A stretch of DNA of 64,000 nt from Vicinamibacterales bacterium (GTDB lineage Bacteria; Acidobacteriota; Vicinamibacteria; Vicinamibacterales; JAMQPK01), in NCBI GenBank assembly GCA_023717525.1, contig JAMQPK010000220.1, positions 1 through 64,000 of the forward strand. Direction: 5' to 3'. A program made the translations under genes and the position numbers. Below are positions 16,447-26,242 of the stretch, piece by piece. Under the pieces are notes generated by a model. It was not told the origin of the DNA, searched no databases, and saw only the letters and a list, made by a program, of their open reading frames with translations. How positions within the stretch are numbered: the stretch's first letter is position 1; every line of letters starts with the position of its first letter.

Positions 16447-17672
16447 TCGCAACGACAGCGCCCCACCTCGTGTGCCTTGACGACTACGTCCCGATTCTCC
16501 GTGCGCAGGAGATCGACGATCTTCGTGCCCTCGCGAAGCGCCTTGCCGGGCGATCCGTCCAGATGGTCAATTCGACTGCCGTGGGCGGCGGCGTCGCCGA
16601 AATTCTGAACCGGCTCATCCCGCTGATGTCGGAGCTCGGCCTCGTTCCCCGATGGGATGTCATCACGGGGGGCGCCGACTTCTTCGAGATCACGAAGGCA
16701 TTTCACAACGCGCTGCATGGTGTGCCATTTGAGCCGCGCCCACATGATTTCGAGACGTTTCTCGCCTGCACCGAGCAGAATCGTCAACGCCTGCAGTTCG
16801 ACGCCGAGTTCACGGTCATCCACGACCCGCAACCAGTCGCGCTGATCGACGCCAGGCCACCGCGGTCTGGCCATTGGATCTGGCGCTGCCACATCGACCT
16901 TTCGCGACCGAACGAGGGTGTGTGGGAATTTCTCAGGCCGTTCGTCTGCAAGTACGATGGTGCGCTGTTTTCTTCGCCGGAATTTTCACAGCAGTTGCCG
17001 ATCCCGCAGTATCAGTTCTTTCCCTGCATCGATCCGCTATCGGACAAGAATCGCGAGGTCGAGGATGAAACCGTGCGCGAGGTCGTCGAACGTTTTGGCA
17101 TCGACCCCAAGCGCACGATCCTGACTCAGATCTCGCGCTTCGACAGGCTGAAGGACCCGATTGGCGTCCTCCGCGCGTACCAGATCGTCAAGCGATACGA
17201 CGATTGTCAGCTGGTGCTCGCCGGTGGCAGCGCCAGCGACGATCCGGAGGGTGGCGCCGTGCTGGCGGACGTGCGGGAAGCGGCTGGGAATGATCCAGAC
17301 GTCCACATCCTCGATCTGCCTCCGTCGAGCGCGCTCGAGATCAACGCGCTTCAGCGTGCGTCCACGATTGTCATTCAGAAGAGCCTGCGCGAAGGGTTTG
17401 GGTTGACCGTCACTGAAGCGCTGTGGAAGAAGAAGCCTGTTGTCGCGTCTGCCGTCGGGGGAATTCCGGCCCAGGTCATTCACAAGCACACAGGCTTGCT
17501 GACACACTCGGTCGAAGGCACGGCGTACCAGATCCGATTTCTACTGGCGAATCCGGCACTCGCGCAGCGGCTCGGGGAGCAGGGCCACGAACACGTTCGC
17601 GAGCACTTTCTCATTACGAGCAATGTGAGACGTTATCTGGCGTTGTTTCTCTTTCAGGCGCGGGAGAACTAG
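16443..17672 (+). CDS. TreT-like trehalose synthase / GT4 glycosyltransferase
   Basis: 409 residues from ATG 16443, in an ATGA overlap with the previous gene. NSTAVGGGVAEILNRLIPLM (about 41-60) is the donor-side loop typical of TreT, which makes trehalose from a nucleotide glucose and free glucose. WIWRCHIDLSRPN and LTQISRFDRLKDPIGVL are family motifs. EGFGLTVTEAL (E-x7-E) is the GT4 donor-binding signature. It follows the OtsA-like enzyme, so the operon holds two different trehalose-forming chemistries. The last 59 bases overlap the convergent methyltransferase gene. Confidence 0.8.
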   Translation: MIATTAPHLVCLDDYVPILRAQEIDDLRALAKRLAGRSVQMVNSTAVGGGVAEILNRLIPLMSELGLVPRWDVITGGADFFEITKAFHNALHGVPFEPRPHDFETFLACTEQNRQRLQFDAEFTVIHDPQPVALIDARPPRSGHWIWRCHIDLSRPNEGVWEFLRPFVCKYDGALFSSPEFSQQLPIPQYQFFPCIDPLSDKNREVEDETVREVVERFGIDPKRTILTQISRFDRLKDPIGVLRAYQIVKRYDDCQLVLAGGSASDDPEGGAVLADVREAAGNDPDVHILDLPPSSALEINALQRASTIVIQKSLREGFGLTVTEALWKKKPVVASAVGGIPAQVIHKHTGLLTHSVEGTAYQIRFLLANPALAQRLGEQGHEHVREHFLITSNVRRYLALFLFQAREN

Positions 17673-18324
17673 GCTTGCCCATCAACAAGCGGTTCTTCGG
17701 CGTGATCTGGGGTGGAATGGCCTGCGTCCAGATTTGATATCCCTGTTGTGTCAGTCGCATCGCACGGACGATGTCTATCGCGACAGGACCGTCAACCCAT
17801 CCCGAGAGCCCGCCTGCATCGCCTGCGTCAAGGTCGTGACAGCACGGCAGTACCGCAACCCGCGCCGAAGCGGCGACAGCTCGATCGAGCACCAGGTCGG
17901 TAAGAGCTCCGCACGCATGGCTCGAAACGACGATGTCGGTCGGGAGAAGTTCGACGTCTTCGAGCGGACCTTCAACAAATGCAATACGCCCTGAAAGCCG
18001 CGGCCACGCAACGACGAGCGTTTCGTGCAGCCTGGCCGTCGAGACCGGCAGTTTCTTGTCGACGACGAGGGCGCTCGGCGACGAATCGTCCAGCAGGACC
18101 ATGATCTGGGCGAGCAGGCCGTGCCCTCCGGCCAGATCAATGATGCGCCCTCCGCGAAAGTGCCGTCGAACACGCCGCGCCATCTCCCAGGCTTCGTACA
18201 ACTCCTTGCGCGGCAAGCATCCAGCGTGGCAGACGGCGCGCGCCACGCGATGAAAAAGCGTGCCGCCGGGAAAGCGGCCGACGTCCCGATCGGTCAGGCG
18301 TCCGCGGGAGGCTGGTGAGAACAT
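17614..18324 (-). CDS. Methyltransferase-domain protein (Methyltransf_32-like)
   Basis: 236 residues. [15 protein letters not shown] is SAM motif I, ALVVDKK the acidic motif II, and [17 protein letters not shown] followed by VAVLPCCHD matches the Methyltransf_32 family, in which the HACG-LTD and CC elements are conserved. Targets in that family are poorly known; RNA or small molecules are possible. Its 3' end overlaps the TreT-like gene antisense by 59 bases; its start lies 65 bases from the divergent PspC gene. Confidence 0.68.
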   Translation of the reverse strand: MFSPASRGRLTDRDVGRFPGGTLFHRVARAVCHAGCLPRKELYEAWEMARRVRRHFRGGRIIDLAGGHGLLAQIMVLLDDSSPSALVVDKKLPVSTARLHETLVVAWPRLSGRIAFVEGPLEDVELLPTDIVVSSHACGALTDLVLDRAVAASARVAVLPCCHDLDAGDAGGLSGWVDGPVAIDIVRAMRLTQQGYQIWTQAIPPQITPKNRLLMGKPSSPAPERETTPDNVSHCS

Positions 18325-18389
18325 GCATCACACAGTACACCTTGGAACCAGGATCGCGGTTGGCACGTATACAGGAGAGCGAGGTGACC

Positions 18390-18836
18390 ATGCCTGTCCG
18401 TCGACTCACTCGTCTCGGACCACAGGGTAAAATTGCCGGAGTTTGTGCGGGGCTTGCCGACTACTTCGAGACCGACGTCGTGCTTGTCCGCGCCGCGTGG
18501 CTGGTCTTGTCCATCGTGCCAGGCGCTGTCATTGGCGGTGTGCTCGCGTATGTGGCCGCATGGCTGGTGATGCCGGAGGCGACGGCGCTTCCGGCGGCCC
18601 CGCTCGGCCGGCGACTCACCCGGTCGGCGACCGACCAGAAGATCGCGGGCGTTTGTGGCGGCCTGGCCGAGTACTTTGGCATCGACGCCACGGCCGTCCG
18701 CCTCGTGTGGGCCATCCTGTCGATCCTCTTTGGGGCGGTCATTGGCGGTGTGATTGCTTACGCCGTTGCGTGGCTCATCATCCCAAGGCCGTCGGTTCAG
18801 GCGCTGCCGACTGCGGCTTCCGCATCTACTGTGTAG
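18390..18836 (+). CDS. Tandem PspC-domain membrane protein
   Basis: 148 residues with two copies of the PspC module. Copy 1 has [14 protein letters not shown] with a helix ending in AAWLVMP; copy 2 has [17 protein letters not shown] with a helix ending in AWLIIP. Each copy has one hydrophobic hairpin, so the protein is an inner-membrane protein of the phage-shock type. ATG 18390 follows GGAGAGCGAGG; GTG 18384 in frame is an alternative. No PspA or PspB is nearby. The last 11 bases overlap the convergent GT39-like gene. Confidence 0.85.
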   Translation: MPVRRLTRLGPQGKIAGVCAGLADYFETDVVLVRAAWLVLSIVPGAVIGGVLAYVAAWLVMPEATALPAAPLGRRLTRSATDQKIAGVCGGLAEYFGIDATAVRLVWAILSILFGAVIGGVIAYAVAWLIIPRPSVQALPTAASASTV

Positions 18837-20325
18837 TCGCCTGGCGGGCGTCGAAGATGAGTGCGGACGCGCGGTCGCTGTAGTAGCGGGCGAACAGAAT
18901 TTCCGTCGCATGAAGCGTGCGCGTTCGCGCCTGCGCCTCGTCTGGATAGCCCTCGAGCAGTGAGATTGACGGATCGAGCGCGGGGGGATGCGCGAGGATC
19001 ACGAAGCGAAAGCCGGGACGGGACTTGTTCGCTTCGACGAACCTGGCGACGCGCGTTAGCAGCCGGGAGGCGGGTTCGTTGACCCGGCCTATCTGACTCG
19101 CCGTTGTCCGGCTCCCCGCCGCGTGCACCGCGATCGCGCCTGCCAGCGCCGTCCCTGCCACCCACCGCGTCGTGTTCGACAGCGCCTTCAGGTCGACGAG
19201 TGCATATGCTGCGATAGTCAGGAGGAGGGCCGGAAAGTACAAGTAGTAGCTCGCCCCCTTCATTTCCCCCAGCGGCCGCCCCAGCGCGATCACCGCCGCG
19301 TAGCTTCCCATCGAGACGGTGACCAGTACGAGAAGCGGCCATGTGCGCCGAATCTGCGCGCGTGTCACCGACATCGCAACGCCCACCAGCAGAATGCCTA
19401 GAAGCATCGCATCCAGCGCCACGGCCAGTGGAGGAGCGGCCCCAACGTCGAACGTTTTGCCGATGCGGTTGAATGCCGTTGTCGAGAATGTGACGGCCGA
19501 GGGCAGCGCAAGATTCGACATCCACGCCCACAATCCCAGGGCTGATGTCGTCGCCATCCCAAGGAAATTGCCCGGCTGATGTACTCCACCCTCATGCACG
19601 TACTGAAACCTTGAAACGACGGATGCATGGGGTATGTAGAGGATGACAAAGAGCCACACGGGAGTTGTCAGCCGCGCGAGCCGCGCGAGTGTCGGTTGCG
19701 CGCCGCGCCGCCGTTCGACCAGGAAAATCAGCCCGGCCGCAGTCAGCGCGATTGGCACCAGTACTTCGTAGAAAAGTCCGCCGGCCGTCATCGCGCAGAC
19801 AAAGAGGCCGGTCGCACGTCCGCGTTGACGCGATTGCACCTCGAGCGTCAGTTCGACGAACGCCAGAAGTCCGATCAGCAGGCAGACACATGCAAGGATG
19901 TACCCGCCGAGGTGGTTCCAGAGAACCAGTTCCAGCGGAGGCTTCAGGACGACGAACAGCAGCGCAGCGCCGAAAGCCGCGCCGGACGGCCGCACCGCCA
20001 TGAGGAGTCGATAGAGGAAGAAGCCGGCCGCGGCGTGTGCCGCCAGGTTCGCGGTATTCCACCACACGTGGTGATAGGAAAAGGCCGTGTTCTCGGCCGC
20101 CAGCCACAAGAAAAGGAGTGGACGAAACAGCGCCTCGTCGCCCTTCCAGTACCGGCGCGAGGCCGCATAGTCGTAGAATTGCGCGCCTCGCGTGAACGAC
20201 GTGTCTCCCTGCAGCTCGGCAAAATACCAGAGCTGATCGCCAGCGAAGACACGATTGAGTGCCGGGTGGAACACCACCCATACAGTGAGGCTTATCAGGA
20301 AGATCGCCGTGCCAGTGCGCTTCAT
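18826..20325 (-). CDS. Multi-pass membrane protein, GT39-like glycosyltransferase fold
   Basis: 499 residues with an N-terminal anchor and about ten further hydrophobic segments, then a soluble C-terminal tail of about 100 residues. An acidic loop after TM1 ([15 protein letters not shown]) matches the position of the catalytic acidic loop of GT-C enzymes. It starts by ATGA overlap with the YfhO-like gene stop and is the third gene of a minus-strand run GT2, YfhO-like, GT39-like. It probably transfers a sugar from a polyprenyl carrier outside the membrane, or handles lipid-linked glycans; this is inferred from topology. Confidence 0.55.
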   Translation of the reverse strand: MKRTGTAIFLISLTVWVVFHPALNRVFAGDQLWYFAELQGDTSFTRGAQFYDYAASRRYWKGDEALFRPLLFLWLAAENTAFSYHHVWWNTANLAAHAAAGFFLYRLLMAVRPSGAAFGAALLFVVLKPPLELVLWNHLGGYILACVCLLIGLLAFVELTLEVQSRQRGRATGLFVCAMTAGGLFYEVLVPIALTAAGLIFLVERRRGAQPTLARLARLTTPVWLFVILYIPHASVVSRFQYVHEGGVHQPGNFLGMATTSALGLWAWMSNLALPSAVTFSTTAFNRIGKTFDVGAAPPLAVALDAMLLGILLVGVAMSVTRAQIRRTWPLLVLVTVSMGSYAAVIALGRPLGEMKGASYYLYFPALLLTIAAYALVDLKALSNTTRWVAGTALAGAIAVHAAGSRTTASQIGRVNEPASRLLTRVARFVEANKSRPGFRFVILAHPPALDPSISLLEGYPDEAQARTRTLHATEILFARYYSDRASALIFDARQATTQ

Positions 20326-22703
20326 ATCGTCGCAGCGAACATGGCTGTGGCGACTATCCAGAAGACGGCGTTCACGAACGTAATGAACGCAACGGTCGAA
20401 AACAGCGGAGATCCAAAGCGCATGCGGACAACATTCTCCCCCGAAGCGAGAGACACGGCTTTGTACGCAAGACTAGCTCGGTAGAGAGTCGTCGATCGTC
20501 CATTCACCGTGACGTGCCAGCCGGGATGCCAGACATCAGCGTACGCCATCCACGCGGGAGCGGGGCTCGTGACGGTCACCTGAATCGAGTTGGCGTCGAA
20601 GGCATCGACTCGGTAGCTCAGCGGCAGCGTGTCATCTTCCGACAACGGCCGCTGGTTGCTCCATGCGACGGGACGCCTGGCGCCGTTCGATTCATCGTTC
20701 GACGAACCGTCAATCACCAGCAGAAGGTTGCCGGCATACGATGGGTCGGCGAGCACGGCGGCGGTCTGGTTGAGCGAGCCGACGGCATAGGCATCGGCGA
20801 AAAAGCGAATCTTGTCTTCCGTAATGCCGGCGATTCTGCCCGACGCCGAATGATTCAGCGGAAACACGAGCGATGTCTGGTCGATGCCTGCCGGCAAGGT
20901 CGAACGGTCGTCGATGGGGAGGTGCCAGTAGGTGCGCAGGAGCTGATCGAAGGGCGCCAGCCACGAGTCGACCCTGAATGTCGAGCCCGGCTCGTCGGCG
21001 AAGAGGAACATGCTGTTCGTCCAGTACTGAGCACCTCTCGAAACACGCCCTTGCAGCTGCTGGCGCATCATCGGGCTGAAGGCGAGCACGGCGTTCAGTC
21101 GCGGATTGCTGCCGTCGAGCGTGGCGTTCTGGAGATCGCGATCCCGTCGCCTCGCGTACGGCATTGGAGCCGTCCGCACCACGGCACTGAGCTCGGCAGG
21201 GACGCGGTCGGTGCGCTCGATCAGCTGAGTGATCTTGAAATAGTAGACGTCTGCAGCGACGAAGACGAGGGCGACGCACAGCCCCGCGCGCCGCTTCCGC
21301 ATAAACGGGAGTAGCCCGAGGAGCACGGCGCCCGCTGCAGCGAGGATTGCGGCCGACTGCAGGCGACGGGCAACAAGGTTTGCGTTGTACGTATGGATTG
21401 GTCGATCGACTCCGGGATCCGACAGGGCGTCAACATACGGACCGATGGCTGTGTGGTTACGCGAGAGACCATACGCGAAGACTGAGACTCCCGCGAGCAG
21501 AGCCGCGGCAAGAAGGCCAGCCGCGACACGCTGACGCGAGGCGCGACCGCCTGCGTCGGCCCTCCAATCACATAACCATTGGAACCCGATACCTCCCACA
21601 AAACAGAGCATGACCTTCACGAGGGATGAAACGAGCCCGATGTGCCGGAAGTGATTCATTCCCGGCCATACATAGAACGCCATCGTTGACACCAACGTAC
21701 CGAGCGTGAACAGCAGCATGACCACCGCCACGACGACAAAGTGCATTTGTCGGCGTTCTGCGACGATCGCGCCCAGCAGCGCGAGGGGGAGGAGCAGGAT
21801 ACCGGCGTAGAGCGTCAGATCGAGCCAGGGAGAGATATTGAGGGCCAGGTCGGTCCATTTTCGAAGATCGGTGAGCCCCCCATAGCTCAGAAAGACGCTC
21901 AAGTCGGTCGATCCATCCGCGTGCCGGAACGGGCTGTAGGCGACAAGATCGCGGGTGCCGATCGTGAAGGACGCGTACACAATCGCAAAGGACAGCCCTC
22001 CGCCGCCCACAGCCGCAAGGGCTCGCCAGTTCCACGCGAGCCCGCGCAGTTGCCGCCAGACAAGTGAAGGGCTCGAGAGTGCGTAGGCCCCGAAGTACGC
22101 GGCGACGGCAAGGGATTGAACGGGGATCAGGTAGGGCAGGTTTCCCATCATCTGCGCTGCCAGCAGATTGGCAGCGAGGAAGAACGACGACCATCGCGCA
22201 CGCTCGAGGAACCGGTGGCCCAGCTCGATGACGAGAGGCAGCGCGAAGAACAGTTTGAAGTTCCAATATGGCTGGTCGAGGTAGACAGCGGATCCGACGA
22301 CGGTCATCGAGATGAAGAATACGGCGGGGAGACGGAAGAACCTCGTGGCCAGAAGCCAGGTGCCGACCAGAAGAACCATCTCGTCCACCAGCATGTTCAG
22401 GTGGTAGACGGCGACGAGATTCACGCTGCTGGGCACAACGCGTGTGTGAATGAGAGCGCTCTGGAGAAAGCTGCTCTGGATCCCGTACCAGAGGGTCGCC
22501 ACCGATCCATGCGTCAGGTAGGGCACCCACTGCGCGACTTCACGCGATTGGAGGGCGTTGTTCAGAAAGTAGTACTGAAGCGTGAAGTACTGAAAACCAT
22601 CATGAGCGACGGGCAGGCGGCGCTGCAGAAGTGCGATCCCGGTGTGCACGAGCTCTGCGGCCACGATCGCGGAAAACAGCAGCCGTGCCGGTCTTATCGC
22701 CAA
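20322..22703 (-). CDS. YfhO-like large polytopic membrane protein
   Basis: About 793 residues if TTG 22703 is the start; the frame is open further upstream, but residues there look non-coding and lie inside the GT2 gene. Around twelve hydrophobic segments cover the first 560 residues. The extracytoplasmic part ends with DVWHPGWHVTVNGRST and YRASLAYKAVSLASGENVVR, the beta-sandwich signature of YfhO-type proteins, and a last TM helix follows. YfhO of Firmicutes helps to glycosylate lipoteichoic acid. Here it lies between GT2 and GT39-like genes, suggesting lipid-linked sugar transfer in the envelope. Start uncertain. Confidence 0.65.
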   Translation of the reverse strand: MAIRPARLLFSAIVAAELVHTGIALLQRRLPVAHDGFQYFTLQYYFLNNALQSREVAQWVPYLTHGSVATLWYGIQSSFLQSALIHTRVVPSSVNLVAVYHLNMLVDEMVLLVGTWLLATRFFRLPAVFFISMTVVGSAVYLDQPYWNFKLFFALPLVIELGHRFLERARWSSFFLAANLLAAQMMGNLPYLIPVQSLAVAAYFGAYALSSPSLVWRQLRGLAWNWRALAAVGGGGLSFAIVYASFTIGTRDLVAYSPFRHADGSTDLSVFLSYGGLTDLRKWTDLALNISPWLDLTLYAGILLLPLALLGAIVAERRQMHFVVVAVVMLLFTLGTLVSTMAFYVWPGMNHFRHIGLVSSLVKVMLCFVGGIGFQWLCDWRADAGGRASRQRVAAGLLAAALLAGVSVFAYGLSRNHTAIGPYVDALSDPGVDRPIHTYNANLVARRLQSAAILAAAGAVLLGLLPFMRKRRAGLCVALVFVAADVYYFKITQLIERTDRVPAELSAVVRTAPMPYARRRDRDLQNATLDGSNPRLNAVLAFSPMMRQQLQGRVSRGAQYWTNSMFLFADEPGSTFRVDSWLAPFDQLLRTYWHLPIDDRSTLPAGIDQTSLVFPLNHSASGRIAGITEDKIRFFADAYAVGSLNQTAAVLADPSYAGNLLLVIDGSSNDESNGARRPVAWSNQRPLSEDDTLPLSYRVDAFDANSIQVTVTSPAPAWMAYADVWHPGWHVTVNGRSTTLYRASLAYKAVSLASGENVVRMRFGSPLFSTVAFITFVNAVFWIVATAMFAATI

Positions 22704-23413
22704 TAGTACATTTCGCGGAACACCTGCAGCAGGTACGCGGCACCCCAACGGAACATCTGCAGTTTGCGCGTGCCGCCCATCCGGGCAGGCTCGGACACCG
22801 GGATCTCGGAAACGTTGAGACGCTTTTTCGCACACCGGATCGAAAGCAGCGGTTCGATGCCGATGACGGTGCCGCAAATGGTTTCCGGCGCGTAGCTGCT
22901 TTCCTTGTCAAGATCGAGCTGACCGAAGAGCGACGTCCTGTAGGCTCGATAGATTCCCATCGCATCGGTGTAGCGCCCGCCATGGCACAGGTTAATCAGC
23001 GTTGTGAACATCCAGTTGCCGAAGCCCGTCAGCAGGTCGTCGTCTTCGCTCCTGGCGGGAGGGAGATAGCGCGACGCGATGACCATATCCCTGCCACTGG
23101 CGACAGCTCCGACGAGATCGTGAAGGGCCTCAGCAGGGCAGTTCCCATCGGGGCTGAAGGTCACCACGAACTCTCCACGAATTTTCGGCCAGGCTTCGAT
23201 GTACGCGTGGCGAATGCCTTTGCGGTGCTGCACGTAGGTTTCCACGCCTTGTGTCCGTGCGAACTCGACGCTGCCGTCGCGCGAGCCACCGTCGACGAGC
23301 AAGATCTGGTCGAAGCCCTTCGAACACAGATCGGGCAGCATCGCGCGAAGCCCATCGATTTCGTTCAGGACCGGCAGGAACAACGTGACAGACGGTATCA
23401 AGCTGCGGAGCAT
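22694..23413 (-). CDS. GT2 family glycosyltransferase (polyprenyl-phosphate sugar synthase-like)
   Basis: 239 residues from ATG 23413; TTG 23458 would add 15 residues. SVTLFLPVLNEIDGLRAMLP is the nucleotide-sugar binding start, LLVDGGSRDGSVEFA the next motif, and TFSPDGNCP carries the DxN-type metal site. ASRYLPPARSEDDDLLTG resembles dolichyl-phosphate mannose synthase relatives. There are no C-terminal TM helices. It should load a sugar onto undecaprenyl phosphate for use by the two membrane proteins that follow (overlap of 10 bases with the YfhO-like gene). The specific sugar is unknown. Confidence 0.8.
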   Translation of the reverse strand: MLRSLIPSVTLFLPVLNEIDGLRAMLPDLCSKGFDQILLVDGGSRDGSVEFARTQGVETYVQHRKGIRHAYIEAWPKIRGEFVVTFSPDGNCPAEALHDLVGAVASGRDMVIASRYLPPARSEDDDLLTGFGNWMFTTLINLCHGGRYTDAMGIYRAYRTSLFGQLDLDKESSYAPETICGTVIGIEPLLSIRCAKKRLNVSEIPVSEPARMGGTRKLQMFRWGAAYLLQVFREMYYWR

Positions 23414-23568
23414 ACGGCATCGATGGCGCCGTAAATGAGAAAAGACTGTGAAACCCAATCACCTTTCGACTGGTTGCAAAAAGTCGGGCTTCCGGTTACC
23501 GTTGGCATCGGGTCCGAAAGTGCCCAAAAGTGGCCAGATTATGGAGAAGTTCTCCCAGGGAGCAGCGT

Positions 23569-24207
23569 ATGAAGATCGTGAACACTCCGTGGATCGTCTT
23601 GGGCGCACTAGTGGCGGCAATCACGCTTGCGGTGGGGTTGCCCGCGCAGGCGCAGTCGACTGCGCCGAGCGCGACCGACAAGCTGACGATTTCCGGCTGG
23701 GCGCTGAACATGAGCAACACTGCAACAGGCGCCAATCAGACGATTCGGATTAACATCGACGGCTGGTCGAATCCGACGCAGCGCCAGCACTTGATCGATA
23801 CCTTCCTCGAGAAGAAACAGGATGGGCTGCTTCGCGAGCTCGAGAAGCAGCCTGAGGTTGGACGGTTCAACTTCCCCGGGTACATGGGCCCAGATCCAGA
23901 CAACATCATGCGGCTTGGTACGGACATCCGCTATGCCATGAATTTTCCTGGCCAGGATGGCGGCCGCCGCATTGTGATCATTACTCCCCGCGTGATCGGC
24001 TTTCGCGAGACGGTCAATCAGCCACGCCGATCCGACTATCCCTTCACGCTGTTCGAAATGCGGTTCGACAAGGCCGGCAAGGGTGAGGGCAAGATGGCTT
24101 ACATGACGCAAATCCTGTTCAACAAGAAGACGAACTCGATCGAGCTCGAGAACTACTCGAGTGAGCCGGTCCGGCTGAACAATCTAGTTTTGGAAGTGAA
24201 GAAGTAG
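23569..24207 (+). CDS. Exported protein of unknown function
   Basis: 212 residues. The signal peptide (WIVLGALVAAITLAVGLPAQ, then AQ) is cleaved near residue 29. The mature part, from LTISGWALNMSNTATGANQT, is beta-rich, with no cysteines or catalytic motif recognised. ATG 23569 follows GGGAGC. It abuts the DUF4136 gene directly (stop 24205-24207, next start 24208), so the two are translated from one mRNA. A small inverted repeat (GGAGAA-G-TTCTCC, 23543-23555) lies just upstream. Not recognised beyond this; probably periplasmic. Confidence 0.6.
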   Translation: MKIVNTPWIVLGALVAAITLAVGLPAQAQSTAPSATDKLTISGWALNMSNTATGANQTIRINIDGWSNPTQRQHLIDTFLEKKQDGLLRELEKQPEVGRFNFPGYMGPDPDNIMRLGTDIRYAMNFPGQDGGRRIVIITPRVIGFRETVNQPRRSDYPFTLFEMRFDKAGKGEGKMAYMTQILFNKKTNSIELENYSSEPVRLNNLVLEVKK

Positions 24208-24792
24208 ATGACCATCCAACCCAGCCGTGGCCTCATCGTCCTTGCGATCGCCGCCGGCGTCATCGCCGCCGTTCAGTCCGGCACCGCGGCCGTCAAGACG
24301 CGCGCCGATTTCGACAAGGCCTTCGACTTCCGGCAGATGCACACCTACGGATGGTCCGAGAAACCCGGATACGTCATGGTCGCGCGCACGCCACAGGACG
24401 ACCCCGAGGCCATCCAGAAGGTGGCCGAGCCGTACATTCTGGACGCGGTGAAAGCGGAATTACCGGGACGAGGTCTCACAGCGGCAACGGCGGCACCAGA
24501 TTTGACGGTCACCTACTATCTGTTGCTGACCATTGGTGATTCTTCGCAGACGATGGGCCAGTTCCTTCCTCCTGTCGCTCAATGGGGCATACCGCCGTTC
24601 GCGCCTTCCACCACCTGGATAAAGGTGATCCCGATGGGCTCACTTGTGCTCGACTTGATCTCAAAAGGGCAGGTGGTCTGGAGAGGCGTCGGTGAAGCCG
24701 AGATCAAAGCGGATCTGAACCTGGACAAGCGCGCAGCGCTTGTCCGGGAAGCCGTGCGAGAAATTCTGAAGCGCTATCCGCCCAAGAAATAG
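24208..24792 (+). CDS. DUF4136 domain protein, exported
   Basis: 194 residues with an N-terminal hydrophobic export segment. TRADFDKAFDFRQMHTYGWS and the long central domain ending in LVREAVREILKRYPPKK fit DUF4136, a family of periplasmic or lipoproteins of unknown function. No lipobox cysteine is seen, so it is probably soluble in the periplasm. It directly follows the gene at 23569, and a second DUF4136 protein lies at 26243, which suggests a duplicated family in this locus. The convergent DUF4239-like gene starts its stop codon on the next base. Confidence 0.72.
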   Translation: MTIQPSRGLIVLAIAAGVIAAVQSGTAAVKTRADFDKAFDFRQMHTYGWSEKPGYVMVARTPQDDPEAIQKVAEPYILDAVKAELPGRGLTAATAAPDLTVTYYLLLTIGDSSQTMGQFLPPVAQWGIPPFAPSTTWIKVIPMGSLVLDLISKGQVVWRGVGEAEIKADLNLDKRAALVREAVREILKRYPPKK

Positions 24793-25563
24793 CTAGTGTG
24801 CGGTGAGCTTGCGCTGGAGGTCGATCATCGCCTGCTGACTGACCCTGGTGAATCCCGCGGTTGGGCGGTCGAGATCGACAATCGTAAACAACACCACTGA
24901 AAACGAAACGGCCAGGGCCAGCTCGATGTTGAACTGGCGCGTGCCGCTCAACCCGATCTGGGCGCCCATCATCAGCATCCCGATCATCAGCAGCGTGTAG
25001 AGCGCGACCCAGATGGCAGGGGGGACCCGGTAACGGAGACCGACTGTCACCCGTCTCACGCTCACGTCGATCACGTCGTTCACCGACTGAATGAAGAGCC
25101 CGATCGTAAACGAGCCAGGATCCCGCTGCCCGGCCTCCTGCGCCAGGGCCCATATCTGTTCGTGTATCGTCTCGGAAGTGTGAAGCGCGTCAGCGATGTC
25201 AATCTCGCCGCTGACGGCCTTCAGGCGGAGGATGGTGTAGTCGCGAAGCAGGTCGCGCGAACGAGAACGGGACGGTTCGGTCAGGAAGCCGGCGCGAAGC
25301 CAGGCGACGTCGATGGCGTTTGCCTCCTCAACGACGAGGTTCTTTCTGGTTTCGTGGCGGGCCGCGGCGTTGCTGAACGTGAACGCCAGCATGAACGCGA
25401 GCAACCCCATGGTTGCGCCCACCATCGCGCTGGATACTTCGAGCTTGCCGTGTCCCCTGAGAAGCCGTCGCTTTCCGACGCGGATGCCGATCTCGAGGGC
25501 GACCAGGACCAGACCGAGCGTTGCCAGAAATGCAATCCAGAGTGGAATACTGTCGATGGACAT
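24793..25563 (-). CDS. DUF4239 (bestrophin-like) membrane protein
   Basis: 256 residues from ATG 25563, where the first TM helix begins (PLWIAFLATLGLVLVALEIG). TM2 is in SSAMVGATMGLLAFMLAFTF, followed by SNAAARHETRKNLVVEEANA, a segment typical of the bestrophin-like DUF4239 family. The last two helices are near residues 185-230. The family is predicted to form membrane channels, but this is not shown for this member. The stop codon adjoins the stop of the DUF4136 gene, and the start is 40 bases from the divergent gene at 25604. Confidence 0.72.
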   Translation of the reverse strand: MSIDSIPLWIAFLATLGLVLVALEIGIRVGKRRLLRGHGKLEVSSAMVGATMGLLAFMLAFTFSNAAARHETRKNLVVEEANAIDVAWLRAGFLTEPSRSRSRDLLRDYTILRLKAVSGEIDIADALHTSETIHEQIWALAQEAGQRDPGSFTIGLFIQSVNDVIDVSVRRVTVGLRYRVPPAIWVALYTLLMIGMLMMGAQIGLSGTRQFNIELALAVSFSVVLFTIVDLDRPTAGFTRVSQQAMIDLQRKLTAH

Positions 25564-25603
25564 GGTGAGGCGGATTATGATGTATGCAGAAGGCAGCGTC
25601 GAC

Positions 25604-26227
25604 ATGAAACCCACACTCTGTTTTGCTCTGGCCGCACTCGTCGCCTCGGCGACCGTCATCGCCGCACCCAAGTTCACATCCGTCTGGAAAACCCCGACCG
25701 CGTACGAAGTCAGCCTTCTCGGCAAGAAGGTTGCGGCGCTGATCATCACCCAGGACGATTCGCTGCGCGTGGCGGGCGAAGAGGCGCTGGCGCAGGAGCT
25801 GACAAAGCGAGGGCTTCAAGGCGTGGCCACCTATCGCTTCGTCCCGAAGGAAGAGACCACCGTCGCCGAGAGAGCGAAGGGGTGGTTCGAGCGGGCAGGA
25901 GTGGAAGGTGTGCTGGCAATGCGGCCCGTCAGCATGGAGAAGACGACCGCGTACACGCCCGGCACTTGGGTGAGCCCTTCCTATGGGACGCTGTGGGGCT
26001 ACTACGGCTATGGATGGGGCACGATGTACATCCCCGGATCGTCGAGCAAGGAGACCACCGTGGTGGTCGAGACGACGATCTACAGCGTTCCGCGTAATTC
26101 GCTGCTATGGGCTGCTGTCAGCGAGACCAAGGACCCGAAGACGCTGGCCAAGTTCATTCAGGATCTGGTCGGTGCCTCCGTGAAGGAACTCCAACGGCAG
26201 GGGCTTGCCCGCCAGATCAAGAAGTAG
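25604..26227 (+). CDS. Exported hypothetical protein of DUF4136-type clusters
   Basis: 207 residues with a cleavable signal peptide (LCFALAALVASATVIAA). ATG 25604 was chosen because it opens the signal; in-frame ATGs at 25577 and 25580 are alternatives. The mature part begins with FTSVWKTPTAYEVSLLGKKV and contains an aromatic and glycine-rich stretch (YGTLWGYYGYGWGTMY) of outer-surface or lipoprotein style. It is followed after 15 bases by a DUF4136 protein, so the two likely form an operon. Function unknown. Confidence 0.6.
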   Translation: MKPTLCFALAALVASATVIAAPKFTSVWKTPTAYEVSLLGKKVAALIITQDDSLRVAGEEALAQELTKRGLQGVATYRFVPKEETTVAERAKGWFERAGVEGVLAMRPVSMEKTTAYTPGTWVSPSYGTLWGYYGYGWGTMYIPGSSSKETTVVVETTIYSVPRNSLLWAAVSETKDPKTLAKFIQDLVGASVKELQRQGLARQIKK

Positions 26228-26242
26228 ATATAGTCTTCGATC

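Noticed and set aside
23543-23555. Small inverted repeat GGAGAA-G-TTCTCC as an operator
   Set aside because: Too short to separate from chance and it overlaps the ribosome-binding region; noted only in the gene entry.
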